Virus record (IMG/VR): IMGVR_UViG_3300022851_000006
Coordinates: 1 to 41,353 of that record
DNA: 41,353 bases
Strand: one strand, 5' to 3'
From: a virus
Shown here: positions 1-8,083 of the stretch, piece by piece
Layout of the letters: each line of letters opens with the position of its first letter
How positions within the stretch are numbered: position 1 is the first letter of the stretch
Program-made: the position numbers and the translations under genes
The notes under the pieces: generated by a model
Database searches by the model: none
What the model was told of the DNA's origin: nothing
Seen by the model: the letters and a program-made list of their open reading frames with translations, nothing else

Positions 1-732
1 TTTATTGAACCTAACATCTTAGAAGATTGCGTGTTCTACGAAGATGGGATTGCTGTGGGTTTTTATATTAAAAAAATGCCTAAAAAAATGTGCAAGTTGG
101 CGGACTTAGCTGATAACTTGCTAAGGACTAAAGATGTTCCTAAGTCTGAGATGAAAAGAGCCCCAACGGACGGGGTGGATGAAAAAACAGGAAAATATAA
201 ATATAAGAATGTTGTATTACAATATTCAACAATCATAGGAAGCATCCCGCCCAAACCCCATATGAAAAGGGATTACGCTGGGCGTTCTAGTGTGCACGGC
301 GTTAAGTCAGCACAACCTTTTATAAAAACAATGTTGCTCCTCGCCAATGAAAGCGAGATTTTGATAAAAGAAATCTTGCCAGAACAACACAAAGCACAAT
401 TAAAATTATTTGAGCAAGTTGATCAAAAATGGAGATTCGGCAATATTTGGACTAGCTCTATTTCAAATTATAATATATCTGCACCATTCCACAGAGATAC
501 TGGCAACATAGTTGGTGCTATTAATGTTATTATAACAAAAAGACTAAACTCAATTGGTGGCAACCTACACGTACCTGACTATGGAGCTACTATGGATAGT
601 GCTAATAATTCAATTTTAGTTTATCCAGCTTGGAAAAATATACACGGAGTAACACCCATCATACCTACTTTCGAAGGAGGGTATAGAAACTCTTTAATAT
701 TCTATCCTCTCAAAGCATTTGTAAATAACTAA
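1..732 (+). CDS. 2OG-Fe(II) dioxygenase, phage TET/JBP-like (3' part; gene starts at 41167 across the circular join)
   Basis: The reading frame is already open at base 1. Joined to 41167-41226 it gives a 263-residue protein starting MKRIDLIKISH. The C-terminal half has the double-stranded beta-helix iron site: H184-R-D186 in APFHRDTGN, H235 in IHGVTPI, and 2-oxoglutarate-binding R249 in YRNSLIFY. The GGNLHVPDY stretch between them matches my memory of phage TET/JBP oxygenases, which oxidise 5-methylcytosine or thymine in DNA. Context agrees: a ParB-like gene lies upstream, terminase small subunit follows after 1 nt, and a C5-cytosine methyltransferase is encoded at 33579-34577. Seen: the HxD...H...R spacing. 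Inferred: a DNA-base substrate. Another 2OG oxygenase role (protein or nucleotide hydroxylase) is possible. Confidence 0.75.
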   Translation, partial: FIEPNILEDCVFYEDGIAVGFYIKKMPKKMCKLADLADNLLRTKDVPKSEMKRAPTDGVDEKTGKYKYKNVVLQYSTIIGSIPPKPHMKRDYAGRSSVHGVKSAQPFIKTMLLLANESEILIKEILPEQHKAQLKLFEQVDQKWRFGNIWTSSISNYNISAPFHRDTGNIVGAINVIITKRLNSIGGNLHVPDYGATMDSANNSILVYPAWKNIHGVTPIIPTFEGGYRNSLIFYPLKAFVNN

Positions 733-733
733 T

Positions 734-1204
734 ATGACAAAGAAAAAACCAAAAAGTGAACATAAAAAGGAACTTATGAAAATAGAAAGAAAAAATGGGA
801 GACCTACAAAACACGAAGTTAGATATAAGGATGCTGGTAGACCACCTGCAATTACTCAAGATAAGGTCAATCAATTTAAGACGGCTTTTGGGAATGGGCT
901 AACAATAGATCAAGCTTGTATTTTCGCGAACATATCAAAACAGACTTATTATAATCACGGCAAAAAGAACCTAACTTTCTTTGACGAAATGGATGCTGTG
1001 CGTAAGCGTGTTGATATTCAAGCTAAAGTCAATGTTGTGAAGTTAATTAAAGATGGTAGCTATGAAGCTTCTAAATTCTGGCTAAGTACAAAATGTAAAG
1101 ATGAATTTAGCTTGAGGACTGAGACAACGGGTAAAGATGGGCAAGAGTTAAATTATACATCTATTAAAATAGTAGATGGTAAAGAGACAATAGAATTGAA
1201 ATAG
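734..1204 (+). CDS. terS: Terminase small subunit
   Basis: 156 residues. After a Lys/Arg-rich N-terminus comes a helix-turn-helix at about residues 55-75 (GLTIDQACIFANISKQTYYN) and the C-terminal KDEFSLRTETTGKDG, a wording common in phage small terminases. It would recognise the packaging site and load the large subunit. It begins 1 nt after the dioxygenase stop, so the two are probably cotranscribed. The large subunit lies unusually far away, beyond an ~800 bp gap, whereas terS and terL normally touch. The family assignment rests on the HTH, length and position. Confidence 0.75.
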   Translation: MTKKKPKSEHKKELMKIERKNGRPTKHEVRYKDAGRPPAITQDKVNQFKTAFGNGLTIDQACIFANISKQTYYNHGKKNLTFFDEMDAVRKRVDIQAKVNVVKLIKDGSYEASKFWLSTKCKDEFSLRTETTGKDGQELNYTSIKIVDGKETIELK

Positions 1205-1301
1205 TATATAACGGGACGTTGCTTTTTTAGATTGTCAATAGATTTTTAGTAAAAATCAAGATATTTATTTAAAATAAATGCAAATAAATTTATTATATGT
1301 A

Positions 1302-1329
1302 TTGACATTATAAAATTGATGAGTAAAAT
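1302..1329 (+). promoter_or_regulatory. Sigma70-type promoter in the terS-terL gap
   Basis: TTGACA (1302-1307), 16-bp spacer, TAAAAT (1324-1329). The -35 is perfect and the -10 matches 5 of 6. Transcription would start near 1336 and run first through the structured gap, then into the secreted-protein and terL genes. Confidence 0.65.
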
Positions 1330-1394
1330 TTGTGATGCGGATTAATTACCCGTGCTATTCAACTTTTTCGTTGTGTATTCAAGGCATTTGTGAG

Positions 1395-1410
1395 GTGGTA
1401 GAAATACCAC
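1395..1410 (+). ncRNA. GAAA-tetraloop hairpin inside the candidate RNA
   Basis: GTGGTA (1395-1400), GAAA loop, TACCAC (1405-1410): a perfect 6-bp stem with a GNRA tetraloop. The left arm plus loop recurs at 1497-1509 without the matching right arm. GNRA loops are typical tertiary-contact elements of large structured RNAs. Confidence 0.5.
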
Positions 1411-1784
1411 TTTACTTCTAGTTTTGATTAAAAAATAGCAATAAATGTCGTGAATAATACATAGCGAATATCAAAAGAAATATGTGTAGAGTTCTAGTGG
1501 TAGAAATACAAGAAACTTACTCGGATTATTCAAATCGGCTCTTTTTCTAATTAATTAAGCTCTATTCGTAAAAAATGATATAACAAGTTTTTTAAATCTT
1601 GTTAGAAACCTTGAGTGCTATTTGTCTGGTATTCTAGGACTTAGTGATGTGAAAGCATTGACCGTTGGGTATGACACAGTAAAAGCACCGCCAACCTGCT
1701 TGCTATTGAAAAACTATAGTTGTGAGACAAACCTATCGTTCTGAGACGTTGACCTTGACTCAAAAACAAGACAATTCAAAAAAT

Positions 1785-1813
1785 ATAGGAATTCCTCTAG
1801 TAGGGATTCCTAT
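1785..1813 (+). terminator. Strong 12-bp hairpin, possible 3' end of the RNA
   Basis: ATAGGAATTCCT (1785-1796) pairs with AGGGATTCCTAT (1802-1813) around a 5-nt loop, with one G-T pair. No clear T-run follows, so it may cap a stable RNA or act as a processing signal rather than an intrinsic terminator. Confidence 0.5.
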
Positions 1814-2020
1814 GTCTAAACATTGCCTTTAGCCTAAAAACATTAACATTTAAACTAATAAATAAGATTACTAAGTTAGTCAACTTAAGTAATTATCTAA
1901 AATGTATTTATTAGTTGAAAATCAAATAAAATTTCAAATAGATTAACAAAATATTAACCCTTGATTTTAAAGGTTTAAATGCCTATGCTTCATCGCACGG
2001 TTAAAACTTTAACAACAAAT

Positions 2021-2191
2021 ATGAGATACATAATTACAACAATATTAGTTTTTTTCTCTATAAATGCATTTGCACAAGTGCCATACTACAAAGAGCGTAT
2101 TGAGGACGGCAAAGAATGTCGTTATTTCTATTCTGGGGTTCAAAATGGACAAGAACAATTAGTAAGTGTTCAATGTTGGAATGCAGATTGA
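2021..2191 (+). CDS. Small exported protein
   Basis: 56 residues starting MRYIITTILVFFSINAFAQ, a short signal peptide with an AFA cleavage site, followed by a 37-residue mature part with two cysteines (KEC and QCW) that could form a disulphide. An in-frame ATG at 1979 would add 14 residues ahead of the signal peptide; I prefer 2021 because it puts the basic residue directly before the hydrophobic core. Its end overlaps the terL start. Function unknown; a periplasmic or superinfection-related role is only a guess. Confidence 0.55.
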   Translation: MRYIITTILVFFSINAFAQVPYYKERIEDGKECRYFYSGVQNGQEQLVSVQCWNAD

Positions 2192-3458
2192 AATAAACAA
2201 AGAAAACTTCTTACCCCATCAATTTAAATTTCTTCAATCACAGAAGCAAATCCTAGCTTTAGTTAGTGGCTTTGGTGCTGGTAAAACCTACGCTTTCCTG
2301 CGAAAAACATTAATTCATCATATAATAAATAAACGAAAAGATGGCTTGTCAAATGGATGGATAATTTATCCAACTCTTGATCTTGCAAATGAGTTATTTG
2401 TTGAAGATTTTAAACTATTACTAGAAAGTTTAGGGATTAGTTATGAATTTAATATCGCAAGAAATAGATTTAAAACTAAATATGGTAATATTAGGATATA
2501 CACACTAGAGCAACCTAACCGAATGGTGGGTGCAAATTTAACATATGTGGGCTTTGATGAATTTGATACAGTTAAAACCTCGCAAGCTATGAAATGTTTT
2601 CAAAAAGCAATAGGGCGACTAAGGGGCAATGATAAAACACAGCTCTATATCGTAACAACCCCCGAGGGCTATAAAGCGACATACAAAATCTTTGTTGAGA
2701 ACCAAAAACCATCACAAGAAATAATCCACGCTAAAACAAGCGATAATAAGTATTTGCCAGAGACTTTCCAAAAACTATTGGAAGAGCAATATGATGAAAA
2801 GTTATTAAAAGCTTATCTTGGCGGACAATTTGTCAACTTAACTTCTGGCAGTGTCTATTATGCTTTTGATCGTGAAATACATATTGCAAAAGATGAGATG
2901 GTTCCTTTAAATGGTTTTCCAATCAATATTTGCTTTGATTTCAATGTTTATCCCTACTCTGTGAGTTGGTGCCAAACTTTGGCAGATGATAATATAAGAT
3001 TTTTGGGCGAATGGGTTAGCAAATCACATTCAAACACAGAGGAAGCTTGTCTTGAATTAACAAAACTATTGTCAAAAGATGCTGATGTTATAATATACGG
3101 TGATGCTTCTGGCAGAAATGGTTCTGCTAGTAGCAATGTTACAAATTATCAAATAATTGATGCAATTTTCAAAAATTACTTTAAAAGTGTAAATTATAGA
3201 GTGCCGACTGGCAATCCCGCTGTTAAAGATAGATTAAATTGTGTTAATGCAAAATTAGGTAAGAACCATATTAGATTCAATCCCTCTTGCATCAAATTGA
3301 TCCAAGATTTGGAGCAAGTAACTTGGAACGAGAAAGGCACGGAGCTGGAGAAGAGCGATATTGCAAGAACACACTCAAGCGATGGTGCTGGTTATTTTAT
3401 ATGGGCTGAATATCCTATTCAAAATTTAAGAGAAAAACATAAAACACGGAGTTTATAA
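2166..3458 (+). CDS. terL: Terminase large subunit
   Basis: 430 residues. ATPase part: Walker A GFGAGKT (35-41), Walker B VGFDEFD (118-124), coupling segment VTTPEG (about 153-158). Nuclease part: CFDFN (256-260), YGDASG (311-316) and the third acidic position in RTHSSDGAGY (401-410), the usual acidic metal-binding triad. It pumps DNA into the prohead and cuts it. The start may be 2166, overlapping the upstream small gene by 26 nt, or the ATG at 2181 (MQIEINKENF). The portal gene follows after 1 nt. Confidence 0.92.
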   Translation: MFNVGMQIEINKENFLPHQFKFLQSQKQILALVSGFGAGKTYAFLRKTLIHHIINKRKDGLSNGWIIYPTLDLANELFVEDFKLLLESLGISYEFNIARNRFKTKYGNIRIYTLEQPNRMVGANLTYVGFDEFDTVKTSQAMKCFQKAIGRLRGNDKTQLYIVTTPEGYKATYKIFVENQKPSQEIIHAKTSDNKYLPETFQKLLEEQYDEKLLKAYLGGQFVNLTSGSVYYAFDREIHIAKDEMVPLNGFPINICFDFNVYPYSVSWCQTLADDNIRFLGEWVSKSHSNTEEACLELTKLLSKDADVIIYGDASGRNGSASSNVTNYQIIDAIFKNYFKSVNYRVPTGNPAVKDRLNCVNAKLGKNHIRFNPSCIKLIQDLEQVTWNEKGTELEKSDIARTHSSDGAGYFIWAEYPIQNLREKHKTRSL

Positions 3459-3459
3459 T

Positions 3460-5109
3460 ATGAACATAAATAGATTTTTCGCGTCTAAGACTAAGACAAA
3501 AGAAGGCGACATTATGAGACAACAAGCAATGACACTAACTTCTCCAAATCGTCAAAGGATAATGGAAGAGGACAGCAGGCGTAAATATGCAACAGAGTTA
3601 TTGGATACATATCACGGCTTTGGCTATAATTATATGATTAGTTATATCAATCAAAATGTTAGTAATAATAATATTAGAAGAGAGATGAGCAAAGTTTGCA
3701 GGACTTTGCCATTGTTAAAGTTTTTTACTAATTCAATTTCTAGGGTATATTCAACACAGCCAACAAGAAAATTCTATATAAACAATAAAGAGATTGTAAA
3801 GAACCCAAAAAAAGAGGTAAAAAGTGATGGACCAGAGCAATTTAATAAAACAGACAATAAAGATAAGTTTCATTATGACGACAAGTTATTTGAGTCGTTG
3901 AACAATCTTTACAATGACGATATTAACAACTCAATCAAGCAAGCTGAATGTTTCACAAATCTATTAAATACAACAATTTACAAGATTATCACAGATGAGA
4001 CGGGCAAGTTAAAGATGGTATTCTTACAAAATGATGTATTGCAAGTTAAGACAATGAATGATGACGCTTCAATGGCGGAGCAAATAGCATTTATTCAAGA
4101 CGAAATAAACTTAGCAACAAATCTAAATCAAACTGTTCCAGTGATTGAAAATTGGTCAAGAGATTTTAAAACAGTCAACAATGGCACAAATAGAGAGAAT
4201 GAACAATTAGACAACGAGGCTTCAAAAGAGTTTGAAAAGTTATTTGAAACTAAGATAAACGGGTCTGGTTTTGCTCCTTTCGTTGTTTTTAGAAATTGTG
4301 GTAGTGCTACTGATTTTTGGGATCAGAAAGACAATGACGTGGTGCGATACATCAAAGACTTAAATATGAGTATCACAGAGCTTAGGTATTTAGAGCGTTA
4401 TTGCTCATTTGGACTAAAATATACAATCAATCTTGATATGCCTGCCGATGGAGTATTAGACCCGATGGGTATTTTGGATATTGGTATTAAAAACAATTCT
4501 GTTCCTGGAACTGAAAGCGGTAAGAACTATGAGATTGGTGAGTTTAAGAACGAAGGCAAAATTAAAGAAGTAATTGAGTCAATCATTTTCAATACAAAGA
4601 TGCTGTTTTCAATGTATAATATACCGCTGGACTCTCTCATATCGTCCAATAGTGTTAGGAGTGCTGAAAATAAACAGATGGATAATGACGAGTTGTTTGC
4701 AGCGATCAATTCTCAAAGGGATATTTGGAATAATAATGAGCAAAACTTATTTAGAACATTGCAAGCAGTTAATAATAGAGATAATTCAATAAAAATACCC
4801 AAAGGGGTTGAGATGCTCGTTGATTTTGAAGAAAAGAATTCAAAAGATAAAGTAACGGACGACTGGTTAGTTGAAATTCAAAACAATATATCAACATATT
4901 TGGATTGGTTAAGTGATTTAAATCCTGATCTTGACAGAGACGAATTAGTTAGAATGTTGCAGTCAAATAAAGAGCTAAATGAGTTGCAAAAGGAAGAACC
5001 GTTGAATGTTAATAACTTTGCACAAGCGAACGAACAAGGGGAGTTAGTTATACCCAAAGTTGTAGATAAGAATGTTGATAACTTAGCAAATCAAACGCCC
5101 AATGAATAA
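3460..5109 (+). CDS. Portal protein
   Basis: 549 residues, located directly after terL as expected for the portal. After a basic N-terminus comes the helical region with RREMSKVCRTLPLLKFFTNSIS, typical of portals that begin with a conserved capsid-entry segment. Late residues 480-549 are acidic and Asn-rich. A GGAG box precedes the start at about 9 nt. It overlaps the next start by one base (ATAATGA). Assigned by order, length and general composition rather than a decisive motif. Confidence 0.7.
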   Translation: MNINRFFASKTKTKEGDIMRQQAMTLTSPNRQRIMEEDSRRKYATELLDTYHGFGYNYMISYINQNVSNNNIRREMSKVCRTLPLLKFFTNSISRVYSTQPTRKFYINNKEIVKNPKKEVKSDGPEQFNKTDNKDKFHYDDKLFESLNNLYNDDINNSIKQAECFTNLLNTTIYKIITDETGKLKMVFLQNDVLQVKTMNDDASMAEQIAFIQDEINLATNLNQTVPVIENWSRDFKTVNNGTNRENEQLDNEASKEFEKLFETKINGSGFAPFVVFRNCGSATDFWDQKDNDVVRYIKDLNMSITELRYLERYCSFGLKYTINLDMPADGVLDPMGILDIGIKNNSVPGTESGKNYEIGEFKNEGKIKEVIESIIFNTKMLFSMYNIPLDSLISSNSVRSAENKQMDNDELFAAINSQRDIWNNNEQNLFRTLQAVNNRDNSIKIPKGVEMLVDFEEKNSKDKVTDDWLVEIQNNISTYLDWLSDLNPDLDRDELVRMLQSNKELNELQKEEPLNVNNFAQANEQGELVIPKVVDKNVDNLANQTPNE

Positions 5110-5855
5110 TGACCGCCAAACAAAGAATAAAAGAGGTTAATTTAATCATAAAGGGCATTGATGACTCGTCAACCGCAATCGGCAGGGCTTCAATAGCTCT
5201 TAAAGAAAAATCAATTGATAAAGCAATTGCGGTTAACAAGATTAAGAAGGCGTATACGGCATCATCGCTGGTTGCTAAAGATGTTGATTCAAATTTAAAT
5301 AAAATCATTAAAGATTCCAAAAAAGACTTCAAAGACTTTTTGCAAGCAACAGAACGATACTTAATCGCTAATTACTCAATCAATTTGACAAAGAAGGATA
5401 TTGAGGCAATAGCCAAAAAAGGCTCATCAGTTTTAAGTGATTTATTAGCTAATACCAAAATCTTAAAAGAAGACTTACAAGCACTACTTACTCAAAATCT
5501 AGCTAAAGGTGTTAGCGAAAAGCAATTAGTGACAGGATTAAAAGAGTTATACCCCGCCTACGCACGCAATGCTTCAACTATAATAAACACGGGGTTAGGG
5601 CGGTTATTTACAGATATTAACAAGACTAAATTTGAAGAGGCGGGACAAGAGTTTTATGTTTATGCAGGACCAGACGACGCAATAACAAGAGATAATCCCT
5701 GCAAGCATTGGGTATGGCATTGGTTCCCTGCAAGCGAGTTATCACAAGTGACAGCTATTAGAAATACGTTATACAATTGTAGGCACTCTATTATACCAAT
5801 CACAAAAGAAGATATTAAAGATTATACTAGGCTTGTTTTAAGTGCTGGACAATAA
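5109..5855 (+). CDS. Minor head protein, Mu gpF-like head morphogenesis
   Basis: 248 residues. The C-terminus carries the gpF-type signature: FYVYAGPDDAITRDNPCKHW followed about 25 residues later by LYNCRHSIIPI (Cys...Cys-Arg-His, a likely metal or structural site). The N-terminal 130 residues are Lys-rich helices. Such proteins sit inside the head near the portal and may be co-injected. Overlaps the portal stop, consistent with translational coupling. Confidence 0.75.
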   Translation: MTAKQRIKEVNLIIKGIDDSSTAIGRASIALKEKSIDKAIAVNKIKKAYTASSLVAKDVDSNLNKIIKDSKKDFKDFLQATERYLIANYSINLTKKDIEAIAKKGSSVLSDLLANTKILKEDLQALLTQNLAKGVSEKQLVTGLKELYPAYARNASTIINTGLGRLFTDINKTKFEEAGQEFYVYAGPDDAITRDNPCKHWVWHWFPASELSQVTAIRNTLYNCRHSIIPITKEDIKDYTRLVLSAGQ

Positions 5856-5859
5856 AAAG

Positions 5860-5941
5860 CTTATTTTACATAATACTTCAAATTTTTATTGACTTTCTTA
5901 TTTTACATAATATCTTTGTTTGTGAGGCTTATTTTACATAA
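5860..5941 (+). repeat. Three copies of CTTATTTTACATAA before the scaffold gene
   Basis: Exact 14-bp copies start at 5860, 5897 and 5928 (spacings 37 and 31 bp) in the 142-bp gap between the minor head and scaffold genes. Each contains a TACATAA box resembling a -10 region, and TTGACT (5889-5894) lies nearby. They look like repeated promoter or regulator sites for the head operon, not coding sequence. Confidence 0.6.
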
Positions 5942-5997
5942 CGCCTTTTTTAGCTTGATAAAGCGTAAAATTATTTAAACTCAAAAAAGAGGCTCAA

Positions 5998-6576
5998 ATG
6001 ACTGAAACTATAAATCCGATTGAAAATTTACCTACAGCTCCTATTGAAAAGATAGAAAAACCCGCTGAAACTGTGCCTTTGAATTCGTTTTTAGAGCAAA
6101 AAAAAGCTTCAAAAGACTTAAAAGAAAGATTGGCAGTTTATGAAGAGAGGGACAAAAAGGACGAAGAAAATAAATTGATTGAGGAGAAAAAGTTTCAAGA
6201 TGTGATTCAAGCTAAAGAAAAGGAAGTTTTGGAATACAAAACCAAGTTTGAGTCAACAGAAAGGAATTATAAAATAAAAGACCTGCAAAATAAATTTGCA
6301 AGGGGTTTAGACAAGAACAACGCCATCAACTCAGACGATATATTAAAATTAGTAGATATTACTGATTTAATAGATTCGGAAACAGCTGATGTGCAAATCG
6401 CTAGTAGAGTTGGAGATTTAGTAAAAAATAAATCATATTTATTTAGTGCTAAAGGATCATCTCGGAGCGAAACAGAAAATGGACAGCCTACTTCTACAGC
6501 TCCAATAGTTGCACCTAGCAAAAATGCTAGGGCAAATCCAGCGATGGAACTATTGGGGAAAATCTTAAATACTTAA
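5998..6576 (+). CDS. Capsid scaffolding protein
   Basis: 192 residues, highly charged and predicted coiled coil at about 30-105 (repeated KEK/EER/EYK patterns), with a Pro/Glu-rich start and a C-terminal segment ending PAMELLGKILNT. Immediately upstream of the major capsid gene, the usual scaffold position. A GAGG box lies before the ATG. Scaffold family (DUF4355-like) is inferred from shape and order. Confidence 0.72.
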   Translation: MTETINPIENLPTAPIEKIEKPAETVPLNSFLEQKKASKDLKERLAVYEERDKKDEENKLIEEKKFQDVIQAKEKEVLEYKTKFESTERNYKIKDLQNKFARGLDKNNAINSDDILKLVDITDLIDSETADVQIASRVGDLVKNKSYLFSAKGSSRSETENGQPTSTAPIVAPSKNARANPAMELLGKILNT

Positions 6577-6580
6577 TATT

Positions 6581-7762
6581 ATGACTCAAAATTCTTATGA
6601 TTTGAACAATGGCATTAGAGATGTTTCGCCTGCATTTGATTTACTAATCTCACAATCTCCTTCATTCCTAAAACTTTTAGGTAGTTTAGGAACTTCTTTT
6701 GATCTCACGGGACAAAGTCCCATCGTTAAAGCCAATAAATACGAATGGGTTAATGAAAGTCTAACACCTTTTAGCTCTGCTATTGCGTCATTCGCAGTTG
6801 ATGGTGATGGAGTAACATTTGATGTTGCTTCTACAACTGGTTTTGAAGCTGGTTCAATCGTGCGTTTTGAAGCTGCAGCAGGTAATTCTAAAACTGAATT
6901 AGCACGTGTTACTTCTGTAAATGCAAACGGAACTTCAATCACCGTTTCAAGGGACTATGGCTCAACAACTGGAGTTACTTTGATTGTTGGTGATATTATG
7001 TTTTTAAACTCAACTCCTCAAAATGAAGCTTCTAGCAAAGGCTCTGCTAGAGTGCAACAAGGAACTATTGATTTTAATTATACAGAAATATTTCGTGCGG
7101 ATGCGAGACTTTCAAGAACTGCAATTGCTTCAAGAACTTATGACGGAGCTAACTCTATGCAGAAACAAATTTTCTCTGCAATGGTGGCATTAACACGCAA
7201 GATTGAAGGTGCTGCACTCTATGGCGTCCCTGTTGCCAGAACTGATACAATTGAGGGAACAACTGGTGGCTTGTTGCATTATCTAGGCAAAGCTGGTGGT
7301 AATATAGACTCAACTGGTGGTAATATCTCTCAAACATTAATTAATAATGTTATTGAGAGTATTTATTCTGATGGGGGAGCATTATCACAACCTGTGATTT
7401 TATGTGCTCCAAACCAAGCTAGGAGATTATCTGCACTTAATACAGCAGGCACTAATCCTATATTGCAAAAATCAAACATTGATAGAAGTTTAGGCAATTT
7501 TGTAACTTCATTCGTTGGCGATTTGCCGATTGATGGTAGTGGAGTTGTCGCTCAAATCTATTCTTGCTTTGATATGGCCAAGGATAAAGTAGCAGTGGTT
7601 GACTTATCAAAAGTCAATCTTAGAGTTATGAGTGGCTTGACTTCTGAAAATTCAAGAACACCTGGTGACGATAATCAATCTCAAAGCTTGGTTACTGAAC
7701 TTACTCTTGAAGTTGAAAACTCAACTAAAGCTCACGGCATTATCACTGGATTAAATATCTAA
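6581..7762 (+). CDS. Major capsid protein, SU10 (DUF5309)-like
   Basis: 393 residues. The segment KANKYEWVNESLTPFSSAIA near the N-terminus, an inserted Ig-like beta domain (about 68-140) and the helical RADARLSRTAIASRTYDGAN agree with the SU10 major-capsid family as I remember it. It has the richest Ala/Ser/Thr composition in the window, expected of a highly expressed structural protein. A hairpin follows its stop. Alternative: another HK97-fold capsid family. Confidence 0.82.
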   Translation: MTQNSYDLNNGIRDVSPAFDLLISQSPSFLKLLGSLGTSFDLTGQSPIVKANKYEWVNESLTPFSSAIASFAVDGDGVTFDVASTTGFEAGSIVRFEAAAGNSKTELARVTSVNANGTSITVSRDYGSTTGVTLIVGDIMFLNSTPQNEASSKGSARVQQGTIDFNYTEIFRADARLSRTAIASRTYDGANSMQKQIFSAMVALTRKIEGAALYGVPVARTDTIEGTTGGLLHYLGKAGGNIDSTGGNISQTLINNVIESIYSDGGALSQPVILCAPNQARRLSALNTAGTNPILQKSNIDRSLGNFVTSFVGDLPIDGSGVVAQIYSCFDMAKDKVAVVDLSKVNLRVMSGLTSENSRTPGDDNQSQSLVTELTLEVENSTKAHGIITGLNI

Positions 7763-7772
7763 TATTAAATAT

Positions 7773-7796
7773 GAGGGGAGTGTAAAAACTCCTCTC
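7773..7796 (+). terminator. Hairpin after the capsid gene
   Basis: GAGGGGAGT (7773-7781) pairs with ACTCCTCTC (7788-7796), a 9-bp stem with a 6-nt loop, followed by TTAATTC. The T tract is weak, so it may be a partial terminator or an mRNA-stabilising end that raises capsid expression. Confidence 0.6.
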
Positions 7797-7810
7797 TTAA
7801 TTCAATAAAT

Positions 7811-8083
7811 ATGATTATGAAATTTAAGAATTTACACACTCAAACTGGGGTTTTCTCATTTGAAGATAGAAAAATCACTTTCAACGGCATTTTAGACGCT
7901 GATAAAAAATTATCTGAATATCTAATAAATAATCCAAACTGGGTTTGTTTTGATAAAGTTGATGATGAGTTAGAATTATTAAAATTAGAAGCTCAAGATT
8001 TAGAGATAAAATTTCATCCAAATATGGGTAAAGAAAAATTATCAATTCTAGTTGAAAATAAGAAAGCTGAATTACTTAAATAA
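7811..8083 (+). CDS. Small head protein with HeH/LEM-like C-terminus
   Basis: 90 residues. The C-terminal part LEAQDLEIKFHPNMGKEKL resembles the helix-extended-helix (HeH/LEM-like) module found in small phage proteins downstream of the capsid gene. The start is 7811 or the ATG six bases later. It overlaps the next gene by one base. Role unknown; perhaps capsid decoration or head completion. Confidence 0.6.
   Translation: MIMKFKNLHTQTGVFSFEDRKITFNGILDADKKLSEYLINNPNWVCFDKVDDELELLKLEAQDLEIKFHPNMGKEKLSILVENKKAELLK

Larger units (their letters stand above)
1205..2020 (+). other. Long non-coding gap between terS and terL with candidate structured RNA
   Basis: I find no convincing reading frame here. 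It contains a sigma70-type promoter (1302-1329), a 13-nt direct repeat (GTGGTAGAAATAC at 1395-1407 and 1497-1509) whose first copy forms a perfect GAAA-tetraloop hairpin, a 6-bp hairpin (1582-1603), a possible long-range closing pair (TTGAGT 1610-1615 with ACTCAA about 1758-1763) and a 12-bp hairpin (1785-1813). The segment 1600-1760 is visibly richer in G+C than the flanks. It may encode a large ornate phage RNA, hold the cos/pac site, or both. Confidence 0.55.

Noticed and set aside
1205-2020. Group I intron between terminase genes
   Set aside because: terS ends naturally and terL starts intact, so no gene is interrupted, and I cannot assemble the P3-P7 core.
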